A DNA stretch of 11,986 nucleotides from contig JAOZNZ010000052.1 in NCBI GenBank assembly GCA_029933535.1, positions 1 to 11,986 of the forward strand. Reading direction: 5' to 3'. Shown piece by piece: positions 1-4,754 of the stretch; position 1 is the first letter of the stretch, and the number at the start of each line of letters is the position of its first letter. The DNA comes from a bacterium (GTDB taxonomy: Bacteria; Auribacterota; UBA3054; B51-G9). Made by a program: the position numbers and the translations under genes. The notes below the pieces were generated by a model. The model did no database searches and was not told the origin of the DNA. It was given only the letters and a program-made list of their open reading frames with translations.

Positions 1-906
1 ATTCACACGAACTTTAATAGTCCTTGTTTTTTCGTCCAGAACCGGAGGAATAAAAACGACTTTTCCTGTTAGAGTTGTTCCGGGCATTGAATCAACACCA
101 AAAAGGACTTTCTGACCATAACGAAGCCAGCCGACATCACTTTCATAGACATCAAGCATAAGCCACAGTTTTGAAAGATCCGCAATTTTGTAAATTATCG
201 TTCCTCTCTTGACATACATTCCTTCGGTTCCATGCCGCTCAACAACTGTTCCGCTAATCGGAGAATTTATGGTAACATAAAGCTGCGGTTTTCCTGTTTT
301 TTCCAGTTCATTAACCTGTTTCTCGCTCATTCCGGCAAGAATTAAACTCTCACGACCGGAAGCTGAAGTTGTTCGACCTGCCTGTCTCGCGATAACATAT
401 TCTGCCTGTTTAACGTAAAGTTCTTCGCTGTACAGTTCAAAAAGGTGTTCTCCTTTTGTAACTTTTACACCGACGTAATTCACAAATAGTTTTTCAAGAC
501 GACCAGGTGTCCAGGCGGTAATATTGGCGACGAGAGTTTCATCGAAAACGATTTTACCTGTCAGTCGAAGTTCTTTTTTCGGAATTCTTTTTTCAACCGG
601 TGCGGTTTGTATTTCAGCTAATTTCTCGCCAATAGGCGACAAATTAATTATATTCTTTGCAATATGACTGCCATCATCAGATGTTTCGGCAGGAATAAGT
701 TCCATAGAACAAATTGGACATTGTCCCGGCTCGTTCTTACGGATTTGCGGATGCATTGAGCACGTCCAGATTTGTTTTTGCTTTTCAGGCGCTGCAATTT
801 TTGCCGTTCCCGAATCTTCCTGCAGAACAGTTTTTGAACAGTAACCAATTGCGAAAGCCGCAACGGTAATAATTAATAGTAGGATAATTTTTTTAAAGAT
901 TTTCAT
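1..906 (-). CDS. CusB-type RND efflux periplasmic adaptor with heavy-metal-binding domain (partial, 3' end off window)
   Basis: Periplasmic adaptor (membrane fusion protein) of a heavy-metal RND efflux pump, joining the inner-membrane pump to the outer-membrane channel. 302 codons are visible from the ATG at 906; the C-terminus lies beyond the left edge, where a CusA-like pump gene would be expected. Residues 1-22 form a hydrophobic N-terminal anchor or signal. Residues 47-72 are a heavy-metal-binding module (WTCSMHP, then CPICSMEL; Cys49, Met51, His52, Cys63, Cys66, Met68). Residues 130-165 (AWTPGRLEKL, then KGEHLFELYSEEL) match the CusB hairpin/lipoyl region, and 210-302 hold the second lipoyl half and beta-barrel. 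It starts 43 nt after the RnfD-like gene. Its ribosome site is weak (GGGA about 10 nt away) and partly inside a small CCCAT/ATGGG hairpin (918-937). The Met/Cys/His-rich module favours Cu or Ag, but the metal is inferred. Confidence 0.92.
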   Translation of the reverse strand, partial: MKIFKKIILLLIITVAAFAIGYCSKTVLQEDSGTAKIAAPEKQKQIWTCSMHPQIRKNEPGQCPICSMELIPAETSDDGSHIAKNIINLSPIGEKLAEIQTAPVEKRIPKKELRLTGKIVFDETLVANITAWTPGRLEKLFVNYVGVKVTKGEHLFELYSEELYVKQAEYVIARQAGRTTSASGRESLILAGMSEKQVNELEKTGKPQLYVTINSPISGTVVERHGTEGMYVKRGTIIYKIADLSKLWLMLDVYESDVGWLRYGQKVLFGVDSMPGTTLTGKVVFIPPVLDEKTRTIKVRVN

Positions 907-949
907 TTTTTGTTTTTCCCATAATTAAAATCATGGGTTAATATTTAAT

Positions 950-1693
950 TTATTTTAATTTATTAAGCAACGGCGAACCTGCATTACATATCATTAATGC
1001 CGCCAAATCAGCATCATATTTAAAACCGATAAAATACAGAACAAACACTATTACTGCAGCAGAAGCACCGTAAACAATCTTTCCAAAGCGAGTGTAAGGC
1101 GATGTTTTCGGTTCAACGAGCATAATTAGAATGAAGAAATAATTTGCGAACATAGCGACAGTGCTAATCGGCATTTCCTGTAAAAAAGCCTGAACGCCGA
1201 AGCAACAAAAGTAAACAAAATAATAACCTGCGATTATCTCCAATTTCCGCATTTTGTAGGAGAAATAAATTCCTGCCGGAACGAGGAAATACCATAAATA
1301 AGTTCCGTTCCATTGTGTTCCCGTATCAAACCAAAATCCAAAAATAAAAAGAGAAAATAAGACTCCAAATGCGGCGGGATTTAAAAAATGGTTTTTACGC
1401 CATCGCAAAATATGCTTGGAAAATATGGCAATAATCCCCGCAACGGCAGGCAACCATAATCCTGTATCAGGCGACAAAACGAACCCGATTATAAGTCCGG
1501 AAACAATAGAACTTTCCGTAACAGTAATCTTTTTATTTTTAAAGTAGCAAAACAGAGAGTCGGTAAAAACCGTTGCTGCAATTGCAACAGTTATAGATAA
1601 TAGAAAAAAATAATCCTTGTCGGTAACTGCCAGATAACCGGCAAAAAGAAAAAGAAAAACAGAGAGCTGGACTTTTAGAGATTTTATACGCAT
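950..1693 (-). CDS. NQR2/RnfD-family integral membrane protein
   Basis: A 247-residue polytopic membrane protein resembling subunit D of Rnf/Nqr electron-transport complexes. About seven to nine hydrophobic segments cover most of its length. Family-like stretches are residues 92-110 (SKHILRWRK, NHFLNPAAFG) and 194-210 (EPKTSPYTRFGKIVYGA). I do not see the SGAT/TGAT-type threonine motif that carries covalent FMN in canonical RnfD/NqrB, and it is shorter than those proteins. I chose the ATG at 1693 because GGAG lies 6 nt upstream. An in-frame ATG at 1735 would add 14 residues but has no ribosome site and abuts the long inverted repeat. No other Rnf/Nqr subunit is visible, so it is probably an accessory membrane redox or transport component of the metal operon. 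Family assignment is fairly sure; function is not. Confidence 0.82.
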   Translation of the reverse strand: MRIKSLKVQLSVFLFLFAGYLAVTDKDYFFLLSITVAIAATVFTDSLFCYFKNKKITVTESSIVSGLIIGFVLSPDTGLWLPAVAGIIAIFSKHILRWRKNHFLNPAAFGVLFSLFIFGFWFDTGTQWNGTYLWYFLVPAGIYFSYKMRKLEIIAGYYFVYFCCFGVQAFLQEMPISTVAMFANYFFILIMLVEPKTSPYTRFGKIVYGASAAVIVFVLYFIGFKYDADLAALMICNAGSPLLNKLK

Positions 1694-1699
1694 TACAAT

Positions 1700-1704
1700 C
1701 TCCA
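1700..1704 (-). promoter_or_regulatory. Ribosome binding site deciding the RnfD-like start
   Basis: The minus strand reads TGGAG followed by six bases and the ATG at 1693. The alternative start at 1735 has only A/T-rich sequence upstream. This supports the shorter protein. Confidence 0.65.
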
Positions 1705-1740
1705 CATGGTAATTATAATAGCTCAAAAATGTCATTAAAA

Positions 1741-1821
1741 TTCAATCGACAAAAAATGTTGTTGATCGTGCGATAAGCGCACGTTATTTTATTGGGCAAG
1801 CAACATTTTTTGTCGATTGAA
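1741..1821. repeat. 81-nt perfect long inverted repeat (21-bp arms) with nested hairpin
   Basis: Arms 1741-1761 and 1801-1821 are exact reverse complements over 21 bp and contain a run of six A/T. The 39-nt loop contains a second hairpin, CGTGCG (1767-1772) with CGCACG (1778-1783) around ATAAG. It lies 15 nt after the stop of the BON-like gene and before the RnfD-like start. On the transcribed minus strand the stem is followed by TTTT, so it could act as a terminator or attenuator, or as an mRNA-processing or stabilising structure. Alternatively it is a small palindromic mobile repeat. No target-site duplication is evident. Confidence 0.85.
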
Positions 1822-1836
1822 ATTATTATTTCAAAA

Positions 1837-2430
1837 CTAATTTAATGCTTTCGGTTCAAAGCAAAGTGATGCATCAAGTTTTTCCTGCACCGCGTTAAGC
1901 TGATTTATTAACGACTGTGCCGACCTTTTATAAACGGTAGAATTTTTGCTGTATCGTCTTACAACATATTTACTGATTTTCTTGTTTAAATCCTGCCATT
2001 CCTTATATAATAGATCACACTTGTCTCCACTTTCACACGTTGGGCATGGTAATCCTTCAATATGTTCAGCATGAACATACTCCACTTTACGGACAACAAT
2101 TCCATCATCAGCTTTAGGTTGAACAACTTTAACAAAATTTCTTGTATCTTTGAACTGTCCAACCGATTCTACGGCAAGAACCACGCGGACCAAGTCGTTT
2201 GAACTTGGAACATTACCTGTAAGTTTGATGATTTTTCCACGCTGTTCAAGTTTGATTTTGACATTGCTTACATCAGCGCCGATGCTTGATGCAATGCGAA
2301 GAATCTCCTGCGATTTGTTATATGCAGCCATTTCGCGGGCTTTTTTTCCTAATTGCTGATGAGATGCCGCAACGGGCAATGCGATAAGTGTTATCAGAAT
2401 TAATGTCAATATTTTGAGATTCGTTTTCAT
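1837..2430 (-). CDS. Secreted BON-like domain protein with Cys cluster
   Basis: A 197-residue protein of unknown exact function. Residues 1-22 are a clear signal peptide (KTNLK, hydrophobic core, then PVAAS), so it is probably periplasmic. Residues 55-103 read like a BON domain: an amphipathic strand, the turn KLTGNVPSSNDL, and a following VVLAVESVGQFKDTRNFVKVV segment. BON domains are usually found in envelope proteins that bind membranes or ligands. Residues 129-138 (CPTCESGDKC) plus Cys190 form a possible metal or disulfide site. The C-terminal third is basic and helical. AAGGAG lies 7 nt before the ATG. It follows the tandem-YHS gene by 36 nt, which suggests co-transcription and a periplasmic metal-handling role. 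The BON match is by eye and moderate. Confidence 0.8.
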   Translation of the reverse strand: MKTNLKILTLILITLIALPVAASHQQLGKKAREMAAYNKSQEILRIASSIGADVSNVKIKLEQRGKIIKLTGNVPSSNDLVRVVLAVESVGQFKDTRNFVKVVQPKADDGIVVRKVEYVHAEHIEGLPCPTCESGDKCDLLYKEWQDLNKKISKYVVRRYSKNSTVYKRSAQSLINQLNAVQEKLDASLCFEPKALN

Positions 2431-2466
2431 TTTTTTACTCCTTAATTTGAAGTGTTAATTAGCGAT

Positions 2467-2919
2467 TTATTTTTTCTCACTAAGTTTCTTTAAATACGTT
2501 TCAGGTGCTTTATCAAACTTAGCAATACAACCCGGGCAGCAGAAATAAACTTTTGTACCATTATAAACCGCTGAATATTTTTTATTGACTTTCCCACCCA
2601 TTACCGGACATGTTGTATTGTTTAACTCTACTATTCTACCATTATTAGGTAATTTTTTTAAATACTTTTCCGGATTTTTAGGAAAAGTTTTTTGGCATCC
2701 GCCACAGCACAGTTCATAACGAACACCTTTATATACGCCGAAATTTTTGCCATTTACTTTTCTTCCCATAATCGGGCAAACGGGATTATTAAATCTTTCG
2801 ACTTGTTTTTGTACCTGTTGCTGTTGTGCTGATTTCTCGTTTTTATGCTGTTCATCCGCAGAGGACACATAAGAAACCACGAGCAGAAATGCAGTGGTTA
2901 TTGCGACTATTCTTTTCAT
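2467..2919 (-). CDS. Secreted tandem YHS-like metal-binding protein
   Basis: A 150-residue protein with a signal peptide (residues 1-20, cleavage near SSA-DE), a Gln/Lys-rich linker (22-42) and two copies of a roughly 43-residue YHS/TRASH-like module. Module 1 (46-90) has Cys48, Cys71, Cys72 and Cys75. Module 2 (102-145) has Cys104, Cys127, Cys128 and Cys131. Each copy reads CPxMGxKV, then a Val-Tyr-x-Gly strand, then CCxGC, and ends in YLKKL, so it is an internal duplication. YHS modules are common in copper and other metal sensing, chaperone and efflux proteins. An AAGGAG site lies 7 nt before the ATG. It is the first gene after the consensus promoter at 3005-3033 and heads the operon ending in the CusB-type adaptor. 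It is probably a periplasmic metal chaperone or buffer; the metal is not shown by sequence. Confidence 0.88.
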   Translation of the reverse strand: MKRIVAITTAFLLVVSYVSSADEQHKNEKSAQQQQVQKQVERFNNPVCPIMGRKVNGKNFGVYKGVRYELCCGGCQKTFPKNPEKYLKKLPNNGRIVELNNTTCPVMGGKVNKKYSAVYNGTKVYFCCPGCIAKFDKAPETYLKKLSEKK

Positions 2920-2949
2920 TTCATTACTCCTTATTTGGAGATTATCATT

Positions 2950-2995
2950 ACCGGCAATGAATTTGATTTATGTTAAAAACAACTAATCTGCCGGT
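2950..2995 (-). promoter_or_regulatory. 5' leader inverted repeat of the metal operon
   Basis: ACCGGCA (2950-2956) and TGCCGGT (2989-2995) are exact 7-bp complements separated by 32 nt. With transcription starting about 7 nt after the -10 box, the stem would begin within the first few bases of the mRNA. It could be a stabilising 5' hairpin, a control element or an operator pair. A stem of 7 bp with a long loop may also be chance. Confidence 0.4.
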
Positions 2996-3004
2996 TTTAG
3001 TTAT

Positions 3005-3033
3005 ATTATAGTATTTAAATACCACTTTGTCAA
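3005..3033 (-). promoter_or_regulatory. Perfect-consensus sigma-70 promoter of the metal operon
   Basis: On the minus strand the -35 box is TTGACA (3028-3033) and the -10 box is TATAAT (3005-3010), with exactly 17 nt between them. Both hexamers are full consensus. It lies 86 nt upstream of the tandem-YHS start with no gene in between. So strong a promoter would be expected to need repression. Confidence 0.85.
3011..3022. promoter_or_regulatory. 12-bp palindrome in promoter spacer, candidate operator
   Basis: GTATTTAAATAC is a perfect 12-bp palindrome filling most of the spacer between the -35 and -10 boxes. Repressors often bind there. No regulator gene is visible in the window, so the binding protein is unknown. 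Confidence 0.5.
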
Positions 3034-3084
3034 GCGAAAAAGCATTTTAGGCCAAAAAGTTAAAAATTTGAAGGTTTTTAAGAT

Positions 3085-3300
3085 TTATTTATCTTGTTCA
3101 GTTTTTTTTATACTATCAGATAACTTTTTGTAGGCAGGGTTAATTGACCATGCGAACTCAGATTCTGTCTGCCAAAAACCTAGTTTGTACTCAAGCCATC
3201 CGACAAGCCATACACCTAAAACACCTATTGGGAACATAACAAAAAGAGACATGCGGAATTGGTAATATGCAATAAGCTGCTCCTGAAGTTTAGCTGCCAC
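3085..3300 (-). CDS. Small membrane protein of unknown function, start uncertain and possibly frameshifted
   Basis: 71 residues if it starts at the GTG at 3298-3300. Residues 17-37 form a hydrophobic helix (LFVMFPIGVLGVWLVGWL) followed by a charged, Lys-rich tail. I do not recognise the family. No ribosome site precedes this GTG. The same frame stays open upstream for 15 more codons and encodes a second hydrophobic stretch (GLIGCLGIGYLVAA), but it contains no ATG, GTG or TTG start; the only near-start is a CTG. An ATG at 3335 preceded by AGAGG lies one base out of register: inserting one base would give a two-helix protein of 83 residues. It may be a real gene with a one-base deletion or sequence error, or a decaying gene. 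It is transcribed toward the metal operon but lies upstream of that operon's promoter. Confidence 0.5.
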   Translation of the reverse strand: MAAKLQEQLIAYYQFRMSLFVMFPIGVLGVWLVGWLEYKLGFWQTESEFAWSINPAYKKLSDSIKKTEQDK

Positions 3301-3382
3301 GAGGTAGCCGATTCCCAGGCAACCTATAAGTCCATATCCTCTGTTATACTTTTATAGATAAACAACGTAAATTAAGTATGAT

Positions 3383-3411
3383 AAAATAATATAAACAGGG
3401 ATATTTGACAA
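3383..3411 (-). promoter_or_regulatory. Possible promoter for the small membrane protein
   Basis: The minus strand has TTGTCA (3406-3411), a 17-nt spacer and TATTTT (3383-3388), about 48 nt before the ATG at 3335. The -10 box is a weak match and the region is AT-rich, so this is tentative. Confidence 0.3.
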
Positions 3412-3415
3412 TTCT

Positions 3416-3430
3416 ATGTCATTTTGACAT
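3416..3430. repeat. ATGTCA-TTT-TGACAT inverted repeat, possible operator
   Basis: A perfect 6-bp dyad with a 3-nt centre, placed 4 nt upstream of the putative -35 box at 3406-3411. This is a usual activator position. No cognate regulator is visible. Confidence 0.4.
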
Positions 3431-3462
3431 GAATATGAACAATGTTAAATTGGAAAGACTAA

Positions 3463-3489
3463 AAGGACATTAAGGACATTAAGGACAAT
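3463..3489. repeat. Three 9-nt GGACA tandem units
   Basis: AAGGACATT occurs twice (3463-3471, 3472-3480), followed by AAGGACAAT (3481-3489). A related five-unit array lies at 10234-10278, also 3' of a gene. Confidence 0.8.
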
Positions 3490-3499
3490 ATTGATTGTT

Positions 3500-3523
3500 T
3501 TATTCCATTATTCCATCATTCCA
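3500..3523. repeat. Three 8-nt TTATTCCA tandem units
   Basis: TTATTCCA, TTATTCCA, TCATTCCA. The same unit makes a ten-copy array at 10321-10400, and both arrays are followed by the palindromic end repeat. Confidence 0.8.
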
Positions 3524-3561
3524 AAAGTATTTCGGTCGCTTCGCACCCGCGCAGTAAATGC

Positions 3562-3590
3562 CGCTATCGCGGCTTTATTCCTGCACTCCA
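3562..3590. repeat. 29-nt dispersed repeat, copy A, with GCCGC/GCGGC hairpin
   Basis: It matches 4637-4665 at 26 of 29 positions in the same orientation (CGCTATCGCG at the start, CTGCACTCCA at the end). With the two preceding bases it forms a GCCGC-TATC-GCGGC hairpin (3560-3573). One copy lies on each side of the MtfA-like gene. Confidence 0.75.
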
Positions 3591-3600
3591 CATCCAATAA

Positions 3601-3628
3601 TCCATAAGCTGGAAGCTTATGCTACTTT
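3601..3628. repeat. 28-nt palindromic end repeat, copy A, supplies the mtfA-like stop codon
   Basis: Identical to 10398-10425 at 27 of 28 positions. The core is an 8-bp dyad CATAAGCT-GGA-AGCTTATG (3603-3621). The repeat runs 7 nt into the MtfA-like coding region and contains its TAG stop (3622-3624). At the other site the repeat ends at the rhaA stop. It looks like a mobile or gene-conversion module inserted at gene 3' ends. Confidence 0.8.
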
Positions 3629-4449
3629 GTCCACGCGACGGGATCGAGTTTATAATAGCCTTTAAGTTCTTCGTATAGTTCCGGTTCTTTTCTTTTCATT
3701 TGCGATGGTTTTTCAAAAAAGGTTTCAGTTGCGACAGCAAAGAACTCGGCTGGGTTTGTTGCACCATAAGCATCCATAAGAGTTTTTTTGTTATGTTCAA
3801 CACTATCACGAAGAAGAGTATATTCTTTTCCAAGAATTTCAGTCCATTTTCTATACCTGCTTTTATCCTGAAAAATTGGTACTCCATCCGCATAACCGTC
3901 TTCCTGATCCAACTGATGAGCGAATTCATGAAGGACGACATTTTGTCCATCTTCACCGTTAATCGCACCGTGTTTTACGCAGTCCCAGGCGAGTACAACA
4001 TCTCCTCCCGTCCACGACTCCCCTTCCCGCGCGGTAGGTTTTACCGAGTATTGGCCTCCACCGACATGTGAATAAGAATTTCCGACATAAGGTCGAGGAT
4101 AAACGAGTACAGAACTAAGATTTGGGAAGTCGGTATTTTTTCTGTTCAGCAAAAGCATACACGCCTCGCAGGCAATAGTGACACGTATTTCGTCTGTTAT
4201 TTCAAGACCGCCGCAACCTTCGAAAGTTTTTTCGTCGAGGAATATTTTAATATCATCGTGGAGTTGTTTTTTTAAATCATCGGGCATCATTCTGTACAGC
4301 TGTACATTTACATCAAGGATTTTTTCCCATGAATCAAGAAAAGGGATTTGTTTTATTTTGTTCCTGCGACTAGCTTTCAGTTTTTGTTTTATATAAATCA
4401 AAGCTGAAGCTAAAATGATTATGGATATTGAGATGATTATAATTAACAT
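3622..4449 (-). CDS. mtfA: MtfA-like M90 zinc-dependent peptidase
   Basis: A 275-residue protein of the MtfA/M90 zinc peptidase family. In E. coli MtfA binds the glucose repressor Mlc and cleaves peptides; whether that partner exists here is unknown. Residues 1-20 are an uncleaved-looking membrane helix, unlike the soluble E. coli form, with a basic linker after it, so the catalytic domain probably faces the cytoplasm. The zinc site is HEFAHQLD (His174, Glu175, His178), and the downstream helix PAEFFAVATETFFE (residues 233-246) carries the expected acidic ligand. The upstream signatures VYPRPY and VVLAWD also fit the family. AGGA lies 6 nt before the ATG at 4449. The last residues and the TAG stop overlap a dispersed palindromic repeat, so the very C-terminus may have been altered by it. 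It stands apart from the neighbouring genes, with repeat-rich gaps on both sides. Confidence 0.88.
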   Translation of the reverse strand: MLIIIISISIIILASALIYIKQKLKASRRNKIKQIPFLDSWEKILDVNVQLYRMMPDDLKKQLHDDIKIFLDEKTFEGCGGLEITDEIRVTIACEACMLLLNRKNTDFPNLSSVLVYPRPYVGNSYSHVGGGQYSVKPTAREGESWTGGDVVLAWDCVKHGAINGEDGQNVVLHEFAHQLDQEDGYADGVPIFQDKSRYRKWTEILGKEYTLLRDSVEHNKKTLMDAYGATNPAEFFAVATETFFEKPSQMKRKEPELYEELKGYYKLDPVAWTK

Positions 4450-4496
4450 TTTTTTCCTGTAATTAGATGTTGTTCAAAAAAAGGGTGAATGTCCCA

Positions 4497-4514
4497 CCGA
4501 CCTTGTGTCGGTAG
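4497..4514. repeat. 18-nt dispersed hairpin repeat, copy A
   Basis: It contains CCGAC/GTCGG arms with a 5-nt loop and is the exact reverse complement of 6506-6523. The two copies flank the methyltransferase-thioredoxin gene, one in each intergenic gap. Confidence 0.75.
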
Positions 4515-4636
4515 ACATAAAAATTGTTAGGAACACATTGTAAATACCGAACAATCAGACGTATGTTTAGTTTTTCCCACGCTCCTTTATAATCTATAAC
4601 CGCATCGAGCGGATATAAATTATTCGCAGAAAATAT

Positions 4637-4665
4637 CGCTATCGCGCTTTTATTTCTGCACTCCA
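4637..4665. repeat. 29-nt dispersed repeat, copy B
   Basis: 26 of 29 bases match 3562-3590. It lies in the 298-nt gap between the MtfA-like gene and the methyltransferase-thioredoxin gene. That gap contains only this repeat, the 18-nt hairpin repeat and the long inverted repeat, and no supported gene. Confidence 0.7.
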
Positions 4666-4672
4666 TAAAGTA

Positions 4673-4754
4673 GCTTTAGATTATTTGCACCAAATGATTT
4701 TTTTGTTTGTGATTAATTTATGAAAAAAAATTATTGTTGCAAATAATCTAAAGC
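4673..4754. repeat. 82-nt long inverted repeat overlapping a stop codon
   Basis: Arms 4673-4689 and 4738-4754 are exact complements over 17 bp. The pairing continues after a mismatch with CAA/TTG, and an inner T-run (4698-4704) can pair with an A-run (4724-4730). The right arm contains the last codons and the TAG stop of the methyltransferase-thioredoxin gene. It could be a terminator-like mRNA end structure or an inserted palindrome. It is almost the same total length as the unrelated 81-nt repeat at 1741-1821. Confidence 0.8.

Larger units (their letters stand above)
3301..3621. other. Gene-free repeat-rich interval
   Basis: Between the small membrane protein and the MtfA-like gene I find no convincing ORF beyond the upstream extension described for the small protein. 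It holds a weak promoter candidate, an inverted repeat, short tandem repeats, a hairpin module and a palindromic end repeat, listed separately. Confidence 0.7.

Noticed and set aside
648..863. 71-residue minus-strand ORF
   Set aside because: Shadow frame of the CusB-type adaptor, whose real frame begins at 906 and carries clear domain motifs.
1735..1737. Upstream end of the longer RnfD-like ORF as start codon
   Set aside because: The ATG at 1733-1735 has no ribosome site and abuts the inverted repeat; the ATG at 1693 has GGAG at good spacing.
3700..4071. 123-residue plus-strand ORF
   Set aside because: Antisense to the MtfA-like peptidase across its zinc motif. The minus frame is clearly the coding one.
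4463..4666. 67-residue minus-strand ORF
   Set aside because: It lies entirely in repeat sequence (the 29-nt repeat at its start and the 18-nt hairpin near its end), has no ribosome site and shows no domain character.
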